DNA of 64,000 bases from Mucilaginibacter saanensis (GCF_014200575.1 NZ_JACHBZ010000005.1:1-64000), one strand, 5' to 3'; shown: positions 33,901 to 43,330, counted from the first letter of the stretch. The notes: a model not told the origin generated them from the letters alone. Made by a program: numbers and translations.

Positions 33901-34936
33901 GGTAGTTGGTGGGCTTGGTAAGATTTCGGACGGATTAGCCAAAAAAGATCCTGTCGCTATCATCACCGGCTCAATCGGCCTGCTCACATCCGCCATCTCC
34001 CTTTTCTCCCATAAAGACAAAGACCTTCAAAAGAAGATAGATGGGTACCAACGCCAGTTAAACAGCTTGTCTCAGGCATATAAATTACTTGACGCGCAGG
34101 TTCAGAACGCGGTAGGGGAAAGTATCTATAGCGATCAGGATGCCCAAATAAAGAATTTGCAGGCCCAGCAGGCAAAGTTAACCCAGATGCGGGACGCTGA
34201 GGCCAGCAAGAAAAAGGCTGATCAAAGCAAGATAGATGATTACAATAACCAGATCGCGGATATTCCGAATCAGATCAATGATATCAACAAGGCGATATCA
34301 CAAAATCTTATTCAAACAACCTTCAAGGATCTGTCAAAAAGTTTATCAGATGCATTTGAAGATGCATTTGCCTCCGGGGAAGATTCGGCTAAGAAATTCG
34401 AGGACGTATTTAACCAGGTGATCGTGAATGCGGTTAAAAATAGCCTGCAATTAAAATTGCTCGATCCGATAATTAGCGATTTTACTGATGACCTGACAGA
34501 GTACGCCAAAGCACATGATAACAGTGTGGTAGGTTTCGATTTTGATACCTGGAAAAAGGCCATCAAAGAAAAAGGCGATCTGTACACCCAGGGATTGGAG
34601 GCGATAAAGGATTATTTGCCTGATCCTAATGATGCTTCGCAAACAACGGCGCAGGGACAGATTGCAGCATCCATCACAGAGGATACGGCAACACGACTAT
34701 ATGGTGTGTTTGCGGGTACCCAGACTGCGACACTTCAAGTACGGGACATACTAACAGCACAAGGTAAGACCATGGGCGATTTATATCAATCTGCACAGGG
34801 TAGCTTTGCTCAACTGGTAATGATTGAAGCAAATACCCGTAGGGGAGCAGATAATACTGATGGCTTGATACCCGCCTTAAAGGAGATCATAAATAATACA
34901 AAAGGTACATCACTGAGGGGATCAGGACTGGTATGA
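30986..34936 (+). CDS. Tape measure protein
   Basis: 1316 residues, the longest gene in the window. Mostly coiled-coil and Ala/Lys/Gln-rich, with a hydrophobic membrane-like segment at about 310-335 (IAYVLPGIGIAGILAFVTGPII) and a second apolar stretch near 980 (GVVGGLGKISDGLA, ITGSIGLLTSAISLFS). It fixes tail length and may help DNA cross the inner membrane. By the usual ratio near 1.5 angstrom per residue the tail would be roughly 200 nm. Confidence 0.92.
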   Translation: MGVKVSGGQGGGLNFTANLDIAQALKNAETFKKTMSDLSVTANGISKGLDSEKTATQGVTDAINKQRLAILEANKAKADANAQVAKERAAQAELNTQIKQNTLARQAELAATRAQASLDRERAKQAAAQPRTFISETAPTNIDPLGQTTGAFDNSKTLAQLEAEIAALQAAKAQIESFYQAGTIGAETYQSAVSTLTAKEAELTAAIEGYGAASVTAAESTTAATAAIETELGAIEGLKLALKELNAQKLLANESDLPVLNREIQAVELEIRRLGNVGREGFDSVGNAITTTGQATVRSTNFFKQAWSALRQIAYVLPGIGIAGILAFVTGPIIEYISQLDIFKTKITQIKSNLDAFNEVNKNFAKDAGTQASNLRILYKATTDVNNSIVDRTKAARELQREFPDTFANSKILAILNGKEKQSYDDLTESVLKTARAKAVADKLAVVEAQSIELDIQKQKVLNAQQNKNAQEVIDVFNRTKSGLVANAKNYGKPLPTDEDVRKSIAIGQTKSFAEGDDVISRNNKLAADALKDLDNKKKLLKGTADFLTQYAGGNNAVAKGIVKSTTVADLKKNNAYLKELQAAQEELLNAQKSIQERIKEFTDKKESKVLDPDQSALTAISDQFGALEFQIGKANDKYDAFVKKFGAKAVTDFNANPANGVKLTKTDPAILQDAENTAIDNQANLNENKFIAEDLEKKKKLYDEYENYKVELGSEVANKEYAELLQSGKDFGTYINNIIDSVDKADISGPIQQRQEQLKKASQANADELAKIAKDQYRDAYQSALTNSQAILGIEEDYQRKVKALGKDATQEQLDNLKLQRDARIRNENESNAYAKGGFEKLMQHYDELTRGQILNRLEAIKAGYQKEYEEGKLNADQLAKLSADVNSKIANLNGADVFKKVTDAIKDYRDQVKLTGKDSEGAKEKQQDMFSSIAAAAEAVNEVIGELASSFEQLGIGGQGLQDTLKGVMGVVGGLGKISDGLAKKDPVAIITGSIGLLTSAISLFSHKDKDLQKKIDGYQRQLNSLSQAYKLLDAQVQNAVGESIYSDQDAQIKNLQAQQAKLTQMRDAEASKKKADQSKIDDYNNQIADIPNQINDINKAISQNLIQTTFKDLSKSLSDAFEDAFASGEDSAKKFEDVFNQVIVNAVKNSLQLKLLDPIISDFTDDLTEYAKAHDNSVVGFDFDTWKKAIKEKGDLYTQGLEAIKDYLPDPNDASQTTAQGQIAASITEDTATRLYGVFAGTQTATLQVRDILTAQGKTMGDLYQSAQGSFAQLVMIEANTRRGADNTDGLIPALKEIINNTKGTSLRGSGLV

Positions 34937-35445
34937 TAAGCAAAATAAATGGATATGATCTTTACCTGGCATTCGGCATAAAACTGAACGGTGACAGATC
35001 TACTACCAACAGCTTTGAAGTACCTAACGATGTTAATCCCGTCTTTTCACACACCTGGGAAGACGGAGTAATCGAATATGATCTGGATGCTACGCCAACA
35101 TTGGCACCACGTGTATTCATCATAAACGGATGGCTAATAGTTGACAATCTCGATGATTACCTAGCCACCAAAATGGCACTGGAAACAGTAATCTATCAGA
35201 ACTATGTAACGATTGAAGACACCGACCTGCAAATAAAAGTTAATGCAAGGCTTAAGCCTGGGGGTAACAAATGGAGCAGGCAAACTGACCTCACCGGGCG
35301 GATCATTGCCCAGGTAGAGTTTCAGTTTGACGAAGTTTTGCAGGATGCGCCCTATAAAGATGATGGCCAGCCCATTATTACCTACCTCGTTGATAGTCAG
35401 CTCAGGTATTATAACACACAGGATAACAGATATATCATATTATAA
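34933..35445 (+). CDS. Distal tail-like protein
   Basis: 170 residues after the tape measure, beta-rich (DLYLAFGIKLNG..., GVIEYDLDATPTLAPRVFIINGWLIV). Position and size suit a distal tail (Dit)-type baseplate component. It overlaps the tape measure stop by 4 nt. Confidence 0.65.
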   Translation: MISKINGYDLYLAFGIKLNGDRSTTNSFEVPNDVNPVFSHTWEDGVIEYDLDATPTLAPRVFIINGWLIVDNLDDYLATKMALETVIYQNYVTIEDTDLQIKVNARLKPGGNKWSRQTDLTGRIIAQVEFQFDEVLQDAPYKDDGQPIITYLVDSQLRYYNTQDNRYIIL

Positions 35446-35447
35446 AA

Positions 35448-38123
35448 ATGGCTAAAGTAGTAAAGACAAGTGACCTGCCACTGGTGACCGATTTAACGGG
35501 TGCTACCATCGTAGGTCTAACTGCTGGTAAGACTGATGCCCAGTTTCCGTTGGCTGGCATAGTAAGGAATAACATCGGATCAGTTAAACTCACAGATGCT
35601 GCACCCGTTGGCCCGTTGACAAATCAAAGCGTGGATCTGATAGGTACCGGAAGTGGGTCAAAGCCACAAGGTACCTATACTAACTTACTGAAAGCTGCCA
35701 GCACTCCAATAGTTATTCCAGTACCGGCTACAGGTAACGGAATCTTCGGAGCAAAAGCGAAATGGAACGGCACTTACTGGATACCTGAATGGCAGGAATT
35801 GCCTTTGCCTGCTACAGATCTAACGCCTTATACTCAAAATACTGACTTCGTACCTGTAAAATCAACAGTAAGTCAGTTGGCTACCGGCAATGTAGGTACA
35901 GATGTTAATTATAATCAGGTTTTAACCGGTGTTACCGGATCAGGAGCAAGTTATTTGGCATTTAACAAGCCAATTACTAATGCCTCCACAATTAAGACCA
36001 TTATTTTCAGATTGCTTGCCAGAAATGAAGCTACTCAAACGTTTTTCACCTGTAGTAAATCAGGCAGCACGTTCACGGTTAAACAGGTATTTACGGTGAA
36101 TGTCACTGCAGGTACAGGAGTTAAAACTGTTGATGTTTCTGCCTCAGCCATACCATTAGATGCAGGCGATTATATCTTCATTGTTACGAATACTAACCAG
36201 GTGTCATTTTACAATGATGGTACAGCGCCTAACACCTTGGGTATGATGACCATTGGAACACATACTACAACTCCGGCAACTGGTGTAACCTATACTTTAG
36301 GACAAACTCAGGCAACATGGTCACTTGATTTACAGATAGTGGCTACGGAACTAACCAAACAGTTAAACGTAAAGAATTTTACCGATATAATTGTTGGAGC
36401 TCCGGCCAATAGTGTGCCATCTGTTGCTTTAGCAGCTAACTTAGATGCCAGAATTACTGCCAATACCGCTCAATTGCCAGTTGATGATATTTATTCCTAT
36501 AACCTGGTTCAAGCCGGGCCACAAAACACCGCAACCAGCTGGTTAGGGCCAAATGTAATCACAACACAATCGGGCATTTTAAAAACGGTTAGCTTAAACA
36601 TTAAAGCTAAAAATGAAGGGACTCAAACGTTGGGTTTCGGTTCAATTTCTGGTTCTAATTTTACCATTGAGCAGATATTTACAATTCCAATTGCTGCGGC
36701 TGGTGTAAATACTGTAGATGTTTCTGCACAAAATATCGCAGTTGCCGCCGGTAAGTACATTGTCCTGTTTAATAATACTAATGTTGTTGGATTTTATAAT
36801 AGCAGTCCGCTGGCCCCGGTTGTAAATGGTTTATTCCTGATCAGCACACACGGCAGCCCTGTAGTAGGGTCAGTTGTCGCTTTAGCGCAAAATCCTACAT
36901 GGCAACTGGATTTAGCGTTTACTCTGGTTGTTAAAAACCTGATGCTGACCACTAAAAGCATTGATCAAACTATTAGCAACAATTCAACACGAGTGCCTTC
37001 ATCAGCCTCAGTATCTTTTGTTAAACAAGGCGCTCAAAAAGGCAAAGACACTATTTTATTTACAGATAAGTTTGCGGCAATATCTTCAGAATATACCGCG
37101 ATCTCTTGGGGATTGGTAAGCGGGGGAGTTTCACCATCAGCAGCAGGCTTAAATGCTTACTTGCAACTTAGCAACAGAGCTTATGCGCTGGCTAAGAGAA
37201 AAGCTCGTTTCGAAATAACTTTCGGCGCTGATACTGTAGAGGCATTTTACACCCGTACAATTGAAGGTAACGGGAACCAGGCAACCATGTTTGTTTGTGA
37301 TGTGCCAGCAGGTAAAATGCGCCTTTACAACGTGTTTAACTCTATAACAAACACAATGCCCACCGAATTATCAAATGCAAATTATGCTTTTGTGCCTGGA
37401 CGTAAATATTTAGTAGAGATCGTCAGGAATGATGATACTAACTCGATACAGGTAATAGACGGCCTAACCGGTATACCATCAGCTCCATTGTCTGACAATA
37501 CATTAGGATCAGGCAGGCAGCTGGATAGCTATTGCATAGGGCACGTTTCGGGAGCTTTCCCGGTATTGAGAAGCCTAACTGTTTCCACGCCCTGCCAGGT
37601 CATGGAAAATGAGGGGTTCATTGGTGATAGTATAACAGAGGGCTTGGTTTTAGGTGCAAGCTGGGCAAATGCATGGAGTTATAAGTTGCTTGCAGAAAGC
37701 AGCGGGTTTATTACCGGTAGACCAGGCGGCGCTATTGATGGTTTGATCAAGCGAATTGAAAGCGAGATATATTATTTACGTCCGCGCTATGTAAATGTTA
37801 TGATCGGGACCAATGGCGGGGATACAGTTGATAAATTAACATTTGTGTGTAACAGGCTGATTGAAATTGGCTGCATTCCGCTATTGCACAGCATTCCTTG
37901 GAGCAGCACTAGTAATTCAGCTACAGTTAATGCAATGGTTGAAACGGTAAAAGCAAATTTAGGGATCAACGGGGCCTATTTTGATATTGCCACTTCGGTA
38001 GGCTATAACAATGCGGTTCAGGATACAACTTTATTCATGGGTGATGTAACGCACCCGAATACAGCCGGAAATTTGAATATGTACTACAGTCGTAAACGCT
38101 GGTGTCCGGAAGTTTTATACTAA
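35448..38123 (+). CDS. Tail fibre/appendage protein with C-terminal SGNH hydrolase
   Basis: 891 residues. Residues about 1-120 are a virion-binding region; two tandem beta domains of about 150 residues follow (about 125-305 and 345-500), both with VDVSA...AAGxYI and similar endings. A lectin/jelly-roll-like region follows, then an SGNH esterase domain: GDSITEG with Ser728, GTNGG with the Asn block, and DVTHPN with Asp866 and His869. It probably removes acetyl or similar groups from the cell-surface glycan. Confidence 0.85.
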   Translation: MAKVVKTSDLPLVTDLTGATIVGLTAGKTDAQFPLAGIVRNNIGSVKLTDAAPVGPLTNQSVDLIGTGSGSKPQGTYTNLLKAASTPIVIPVPATGNGIFGAKAKWNGTYWIPEWQELPLPATDLTPYTQNTDFVPVKSTVSQLATGNVGTDVNYNQVLTGVTGSGASYLAFNKPITNASTIKTIIFRLLARNEATQTFFTCSKSGSTFTVKQVFTVNVTAGTGVKTVDVSASAIPLDAGDYIFIVTNTNQVSFYNDGTAPNTLGMMTIGTHTTTPATGVTYTLGQTQATWSLDLQIVATELTKQLNVKNFTDIIVGAPANSVPSVALAANLDARITANTAQLPVDDIYSYNLVQAGPQNTATSWLGPNVITTQSGILKTVSLNIKAKNEGTQTLGFGSISGSNFTIEQIFTIPIAAAGVNTVDVSAQNIAVAAGKYIVLFNNTNVVGFYNSSPLAPVVNGLFLISTHGSPVVGSVVALAQNPTWQLDLAFTLVVKNLMLTTKSIDQTISNNSTRVPSSASVSFVKQGAQKGKDTILFTDKFAAISSEYTAISWGLVSGGVSPSAAGLNAYLQLSNRAYALAKRKARFEITFGADTVEAFYTRTIEGNGNQATMFVCDVPAGKMRLYNVFNSITNTMPTELSNANYAFVPGRKYLVEIVRNDDTNSIQVIDGLTGIPSAPLSDNTLGSGRQLDSYCIGHVSGAFPVLRSLTVSTPCQVMENEGFIGDSITEGLVLGASWANAWSYKLLAESSGFITGRPGGAIDGLIKRIESEIYYLRPRYVNVMIGTNGGDTVDKLTFVCNRLIEIGCIPLLHSIPWSSTSNSATVNAMVETVKANLGINGAYFDIATSVGYNNAVQDTTLFMGDVTHPNTAGNLNMYYSRKRWCPEVLY

Positions 38124-38135
38124 TCTGCGCTATAC

Positions 38136-40730
38136 ATGTATTTACCAATATATTTTAATGGTGCCGTTATCTCACAGCTCCCTGTTTATGACGATCTGGC
38201 CATTAGCTGGGCGCTGATGGCTGAAAATGAAATCCCGGCAACCATTGAATTGCCGGGTACGCTTTATTGCCCTATTGGTGCCTACATCATTTATAATAAC
38301 CAGCAGTATACTGTGAACACGATACCAAGCCCTCAACTGACTGGCGATGCATCCGGGTTAAAGTATACCTATAATATAGTATTTGAGTCCTACCTATATA
38401 AGCTTTATGATAAAAAGTTAAAATATCTTAACAATAAGACATTTACTTTTTATGGTGATCTTTCCAGCCTGGCTTATTTGATAGTTACTAATATCAATTC
38501 TATTGATACCGGTTGGGCTGTAGGTTTTTGTGATGATCTGGGGTTAAAGAGTATTGACTTTGACAAGCACACCTGCAGGACAGCGCTGGATACCATTGCC
38601 GAGGCCTTTTCCTGTGAGTGGTATTTATCTGGGACCGGCAAGACAATTAATTTTGTTAAACAGGCAGGTAGCTTAACCACGCTGGTGTTTAAATACGGTA
38701 GGGGTAAGGGTTTGTACTCATTAGGCTATGAGTATCAGAATGATGAAAATATCGTTACCCGTGCGTTTGGATACGGTAGCAGCAGGAACCTGCCTAAGAA
38801 TTACCGGGACGGTGCAACAGAGCTGATGTTTGATGGCTTTTACCTGGAAAAGAATGTTGACTTATACCGGGTGAAAGAGGGAGATTATGAAGACGAATCT
38901 ATTTATCCTCAGATTTCAGGAGTTGTGTCAGCTGTCAGCGTATTTGATCCGGATGCTACAGCATTTACTATTACTGATACTACACTCGACTTCGACCTGA
39001 ATACCTACTTCTCACCAGATACGCCAAAAGTATCATTTACATCAGGTCAATTACAAGGGCAGGAGTTTGATATTGTGTCTTATAATAATACAACAAAAAC
39101 TATAAAATTAAAGGTTGCTACTGATGCCGCCGGCAACAATCTTCCTAATGTTACCATACAGGCGGTAATTGGTGATGCTTATACCCTTTTCGACATGTAT
39201 CTCCCTGATGAGGTTGTAACCGATGCAGAAAACAGGCTAAAAGCCAAAACTCAGGAATGGCTGAACGAAAACTGTGTGCCCAGGGTATTGTACAATCTGG
39301 AACTGGATCCGTTATATGCCCGCGACAATGGGATCATGCTAAAGCCAGGCGACCAGATCACAGTGATTGATGATGCCCTGGGAATCAATACGCTGATCCG
39401 GGTTACCAGCATCAGCTACCCGGTAAACTTTCCGGATATTATTACACCGAACACCAAGATCAGCGCGACTATTGCCAACTTCATACCTTACACCACTACA
39501 GAGCGTGTCATCGCAGGCACTATCGATAACCAACACGATATTAAGATAGTTGATCGCACAAACAGCCAAAAGGCAAGGATTAACGCGTTGAATTTGAAAA
39601 AGCTTCAAAGCCGGATATTCAATCCAGATGGCACGCTGTTTACCGGTACCGATAGTTTGGTTGCGGGTATGGCCACGTTTGGTTATGACTCACAGAATTT
39701 CAATCTGAACAATGTAACCATATCGCCGAATCATGAAGCGGATGCAAATGCCTTAACCATATCTGGCGGTGAACTGGTACACCGTATTTATAAAGTTGAA
39801 GGATTAGGTTATACCTGGATAGTAGAGCCTAACTCATGGACCGGCCTTGATCCTGCTAAATTCTACTACGTGTATGCTAAATGCTCTAAGGCAGCACTTA
39901 CGGGCACATGGGAAATATCAGAAACACCCGTTAACGCAACGGATATACCAGGTTATTATGCTTTTAACCTTGGGATTCTTTATGAGGTTAATACCGACGG
40001 ATACCGGGATTTTGAGTTCACTAAGGGTATGACATACATTGTGGGTGATCAGATCACAACCGGCCGGATTAAAGATTTAACCGGTCAGAATTTCTTTGAC
40101 CTTAATTCCGCTGAGTTTAACCTGGGCGATTCTGACAATGGACTTGACTGGAATATCACCACACCAGCTACTTTAACTATTCGTGGTTTCACAGTCGCAA
40201 AGGTGGTACAGGTAGGTTCTGACGGTAAAATCAATGCACGTATATCAGGATTAACGGACAATGGTGCAAACTCCATCAGGTTCGCGGCAGGGGCTGCCGA
40301 TCAGTTCAAGGTTCTTGATAATGGTAAGATGATTGCGTCTGAAGGTAGCATAGGTGATTTTGATATACTGGGCGGTACGTTATCCATGAATAAGGCGCAC
40401 GGATCAAACACCAATTCTGTGCTGATAGGTGACAACGTGCTGCCAACTACTTCCCCAAATTTGAGAGCCACAGCTGTCGTAAGAAATTTAGGAGCTAATA
40501 ATGTAGTAGGTACCGGTGTTAATTGCGGTTTAATAATCGAAGCCGCCAATGGCGATATCAACTGGGCCATATCGATTGCAGGTGGCGATATTGACCTTGG
40601 GCCGGGCAAGATTAAAACGGCTGGTGTTGATATCCCTACAGATTACGAGATTCAATATACAGGGGCTAATGGTCAAGCCAGAAAAATGACCTTTAAAAAT
40701 GGGCTTTTTCAAAAAGATGAAGATTTATAA
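38136..40730 (+). CDS. Tail hub/endopeptidase-like protein
   Basis: 864 residues. The N-terminal 400 residues resemble the hub part of siphovirus tail-associated proteins (prophage tail endopeptidase family): LPIYFNGAVISQLPVYDDLAISWALM, and GRGKGLYSLGYEYQNDENIVTRAFGYGSSRNLP. The C-terminal part is a beta-rich fibre (IGDFDILGGTLSMNKAHGSN, GDINWAISIAGGDIDLGPGKI) ending in a coiled region. A peptidase active site was not identified. Confidence 0.75.
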   Translation: MYLPIYFNGAVISQLPVYDDLAISWALMAENEIPATIELPGTLYCPIGAYIIYNNQQYTVNTIPSPQLTGDASGLKYTYNIVFESYLYKLYDKKLKYLNNKTFTFYGDLSSLAYLIVTNINSIDTGWAVGFCDDLGLKSIDFDKHTCRTALDTIAEAFSCEWYLSGTGKTINFVKQAGSLTTLVFKYGRGKGLYSLGYEYQNDENIVTRAFGYGSSRNLPKNYRDGATELMFDGFYLEKNVDLYRVKEGDYEDESIYPQISGVVSAVSVFDPDATAFTITDTTLDFDLNTYFSPDTPKVSFTSGQLQGQEFDIVSYNNTTKTIKLKVATDAAGNNLPNVTIQAVIGDAYTLFDMYLPDEVVTDAENRLKAKTQEWLNENCVPRVLYNLELDPLYARDNGIMLKPGDQITVIDDALGINTLIRVTSISYPVNFPDIITPNTKISATIANFIPYTTTERVIAGTIDNQHDIKIVDRTNSQKARINALNLKKLQSRIFNPDGTLFTGTDSLVAGMATFGYDSQNFNLNNVTISPNHEADANALTISGGELVHRIYKVEGLGYTWIVEPNSWTGLDPAKFYYVYAKCSKAALTGTWEISETPVNATDIPGYYAFNLGILYEVNTDGYRDFEFTKGMTYIVGDQITTGRIKDLTGQNFFDLNSAEFNLGDSDNGLDWNITTPATLTIRGFTVAKVVQVGSDGKINARISGLTDNGANSIRFAAGAADQFKVLDNGKMIASEGSIGDFDILGGTLSMNKAHGSNTNSVLIGDNVLPTTSPNLRATAVVRNLGANNVVGTGVNCGLIIEAANGDINWAISIAGGDIDLGPGKIKTAGVDIPTDYEIQYTGANGQARKMTFKNGLFQKDEDL

Positions 40731-40799
40731 CTCATTTACTTTTAATCATAAGTAAGCTGTCAATCAGTAACATACTTACATATAGCGGTATTTTTGAAT

Positions 40800-41294
40800 A
40801 TGATTACAATTTCAGATCATATAACTTACGACGAAGCTGTTTATAGCAATACAGCTAAGGTAAATCATATACTCAATATTCCGTCTGCTGATGTGATCAA
40901 AAACATGCAGCTTGTCGCCAGCAAGATCTTTGAACCGGTAAGAAATCATTTCCGAACCCCAATTAAGGTTTCCTCATTCTTTCGATGTGCTGCATTAAAT
41001 AAAGCAATTGGCGGAGCAATAACATCTCAGCACGTATATGGTCAGGCCATTGATATGGACGGCGATGTTTTTGGCAGTCCTTCAAACAAGGCAATATTCG
41101 AATTTATCAGGGATACCCTTGATTTCGACCAGTTAATAGTTGAAGGCATCCACGATGGCAAGATGGATTGGGTTCATTGTTCATATAAAAATGCGGGAAA
41201 CCGTAATCAAATACTTTTCATGTATATCGATAGTACTGGGCGTAAGGTTTATGAAAATTACAATCTTAACAGGTATCAAAAATTAATTAAATAA
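40800..41294 (+). CDS. Peptidase M15A-type endolysin
   Basis: 164 residues from ATG 40800. M15A ligands are visible: SQHVYGQAIDMD with His78 and Asp85, and DWVHCSY with His126, plus SSFFRCAALN. Cuts peptidoglycan cross-links. Absence of a signal peptide means it needs a holin or is virion-bound. First gene of the lysis cassette. Confidence 0.9.
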   Translation: MITISDHITYDEAVYSNTAKVNHILNIPSADVIKNMQLVASKIFEPVRNHFRTPIKVSSFFRCAALNKAIGGAITSQHVYGQAIDMDGDVFGSPSNKAIFEFIRDTLDFDQLIVEGIHDGKMDWVHCSYKNAGNRNQILFMYIDSTGRKVYENYNLNRYQKLIK

Positions 41295-41755
41295 TGACAA
41301 TAAGCGATAACGGCATTAACCTTATAAAAGGGTTTGAAGGGCTTGTCTTGCATGCTTACAAAGATATAGCGGGGGTATGGACAATTGGCTATGGATCTAC
41401 ACGATATGCCAACGGTAACCGTGTTGTGCCAGGCGGTGAACTGGCAAATGAATCTCAGGCAGCTGATTTATTGAAGCACACCCTCGGGACTTATGTTCAG
41501 GCAGTTCATGATTCAGTAAAGGTGCCGTTAAATCAAAACCAGTTCGACGCATTAGTATCGTTTACTTACAACTTGGGAGCAGGCGCTTTGGCATCATCTA
41601 CTTTACTCAAAAAGTTAAATGCTGGCGACTATAATGGAGCGGCTGATCAGTTCCTGGTGTGGAACAAAATAACAGATCCTAAAACAGGTGCCAAGGTTGT
41701 ATCAGACGCATTGGTTAAGCGCCGTAAGGCCGAGCAGGTATATTTTTTAAAGTAA
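41294..41755 (+). CDS. GH24 lysozyme (T4/R21-type endolysin)
   Basis: 153 residues. Catalytic triad visible: Glu15 in KGFEGL, Asp24 in AYKDIAG, Thr30 in WTIGYGST. Followed by the GH24 pattern NQFDALVSFTYNLGAGAL. It hydrolyses the glycan backbone; with the M15 peptidase upstream the phage attacks both bond types. No signal peptide, so a holin is needed. Confidence 0.95.
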   Translation: MTISDNGINLIKGFEGLVLHAYKDIAGVWTIGYGSTRYANGNRVVPGGELANESQAADLLKHTLGTYVQAVHDSVKVPLNQNQFDALVSFTYNLGAGALASSTLLKKLNAGDYNGAADQFLVWNKITDPKTGAKVVSDALVKRRKAEQVYFLK

Positions 41756-41764
41756 TGATTCGCA

Positions 41765-42064
41765 ATGTCAGAAAATAACAAAAACAACTCTGAATTAAAC
41801 ACATTCGGGTTCATAACAAGTAAACTACGTACCGGTATTATAACAGCATTTTTGGCTATGCAGACTATCGCGATTGTGGTTTTATTCAGCAGGTATTCTG
41901 CACTGCAGGATAAATTTCAAGCCAAACAGGACGAGCTTTACCGCATGACTATAGAATACATCAGGCCGTCTGTGCAGAAAATAAATCAAGCAGCCACAAA
42001 GGTTGACACTATATCAAATAAGGTTGACTCGTTAACGACTCGACTGCAAAAAAGAAAGAAATGA
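41765..42064 (+). CDS. Small membrane protein of the lysis cassette
   Basis: 99 residues with one membrane helix (about 23-44, TGIITAFLAMQTIAIVVLFS) and a coiled-coil C-terminus. Candidate holin or inner-membrane spanin-like partner. Type I spanin pairs need a nearby lipoprotein partner; the lipoprotein at 42246 instead looks like a one-piece spanin, so a holin or auxiliary role is preferred. Confidence 0.65.
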   Translation: MSENNKNNSELNTFGFITSKLRTGIITAFLAMQTIAIVVLFSRYSALQDKFQAKQDELYRMTIEYIRPSVQKINQAATKVDTISNKVDSLTTRLQKRKK

Positions 42065-42249
42065 AAAGATTAACTGTTTTCGCAGGCTTTATCATGTTTT
42101 TAAGTGATGGTAGGTCTGCTGCTCCAATTATTCATGATACCGTCACCATAGACACGGTATACCTACAAGCAGAAAAGCTCAATAACTCCATATCTAAACT
42201 TGATACCAGTTTGATCAAGCTTAACAATGCAATAAAAAAGAAGCCATGA
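42061..42249 (+). CDS. Small exported protein of the lysis cassette
   Basis: 62 residues: MKRLTVFAGFIMFLSDGRSAAP looks like a signal sequence, then a short helical mature part. Overlaps both neighbours by 4 nt. Role unknown; lysis accessory by context. Confidence 0.6.
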   Translation: MKRLTVFAGFIMFLSDGRSAAPIIHDTVTIDTVYLQAEKLNNSISKLDTSLIKLNNAIKKKP

Positions 42250-42809
42250 AAAACATTACCATCTGCCTGCTGATATCTTGCTTCCTTTCCAGTTGTGGGT
42301 TATTTAAAAAGACAACTCTAAATAAAGATGCATTCAAATCGGATTCAATCCAGAATTCTGAGTTGTCAGCGCATAAAGTTGATAAGTCTGTAATTACTAT
42401 CCGCGAAAAGGTGGATACAGCTGTCAGGGTACCAGGCTATCAGCAGGCAGCTCAATGGAAGCTCAATCGCTTGTTACCGGGGCAAAAATTCAACGGCTTT
42501 GAAACATCTGTTAAGAATATTGATAGCTCATTTACTGATGTCAAGTTATATTACGATAGCTTAAGCAATGCGGTAAACGTGCTCGTTAAGGCTAAAGATC
42601 AATTAATACCCGTTAGTTTCGATAGGACTACTGTTATTAATAAAGATATTACCTCAGACAGTACAGCCAGCCATAAAACACAGGTTAAGATATCCCAGGA
42701 TCATACTGCAAAAACAAGCACGCCAGACTACAGCTGGCTTATTTACGCGGCCATTGCTGCCATTATATTATTTGCATTCTACAAAATTTCAAATCGGATC
42801 AAAGGATAG
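42246..42809 (+). CDS. Probable unimolecular spanin (u-spanin)
   Basis: 187 residues. The N-terminus is a lipoprotein signal with lipobox LSSC (Cys17); the last 25 residues are a membrane helix (SWLIYAAIAAIILFAFYKI) followed by a basic tail. A lipid anchor at one end and an inner-membrane helix at the other is the definition of a u-spanin such as phage T1 gp11, which fuses inner and outer membranes in the last lysis step. The periplasmic middle is beta-rich. Confidence 0.8.
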   Translation: MKNITICLLISCFLSSCGLFKKTTLNKDAFKSDSIQNSELSAHKVDKSVITIREKVDTAVRVPGYQQAAQWKLNRLLPGQKFNGFETSVKNIDSSFTDVKLYYDSLSNAVNVLVKAKDQLIPVSFDRTTVINKDITSDSTASHKTQVKISQDHTAKTSTPDYSWLIYAAIAAIILFAFYKISNRIKG

Positions 42810-42835
42810 CCCCTATATTTTATACTTTTGCATCC

Positions 42836-43045
42836 ATGTCAATAGAAGAATTGGAGGCTTATTTTAAAACGTTTGAGCTGCCGCCTAAAGTAAAGCTGCA
42901 TAAAGCAATCGTTATTGAAGATGTGCCTTTATTTATTGAAGGCCATCTGTCTGTTTTAAAACAATATGGCCTTAACAACCCTACGTTCAAATCATTTTAT
43001 GATCAGCTGATTAGATTAAAGGACATTCTTTCTGAGGCAAGCTAA
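42836..43045 (+). CDS. DUF6965-like small protein
   Basis: 69 residues, IEELEAYFKTFELPPKVKL...IEDVPLFIEGHLSVLK...FYDQLIRLKDIL. The pattern matches DUF6965 proteins of Bacteroidetes mobile elements. TACTTTTG at 42823-42830 may be its own -7 box, so it can be expressed apart from the lysis genes. Function unknown. Confidence 0.75.
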   Translation: MSIEELEAYFKTFELPPKVKLHKAIVIEDVPLFIEGHLSVLKQYGLNNPTFKSFYDQLIRLKDILSEAS

Positions 43046-43290
43046 TCATGGCCATTCGGATCGTTTTCTAATGCATCGTCTACCATAGCACCAAGTATCT
43101 GTACGTCTTCGGTGTCAAGCTCTGCCTTGTTTGCATGTATTCGACGCCAAACTCCTTCAATTTTACCTATACTTCCATAGCTGTGTTTGTTTATGTTTAC
43201 CATATATAATCCTGATCCCCATCGGTCATAGTATATCTCTACGTTTAATTTATCATCACCTGCGGTTGCTATGAATTCTATTCTCGTCAT
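43042..43290 (-). CDS. Small phage protein, minus strand
   Basis: 82 residues, beta-rich N-terminal part (RIEFIATAGDDKLNVEIYYDRWGSGLYMVN) and acidic end. Its stop overlaps that of the converging DUF6965-like gene by 4 nt. Unknown function. Confidence 0.55.
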   Translation of the reverse strand: MTRIEFIATAGDDKLNVEIYYDRWGSGLYMVNINKHSYGSIGKIEGVWRRIHANKAELDTEDVQILGAMVDDALENDPNGHD

Positions 43291-43330
43291 AATTAAATAA
43301 CAAAGCTCTAAAATTATTTTTATTAATGTG

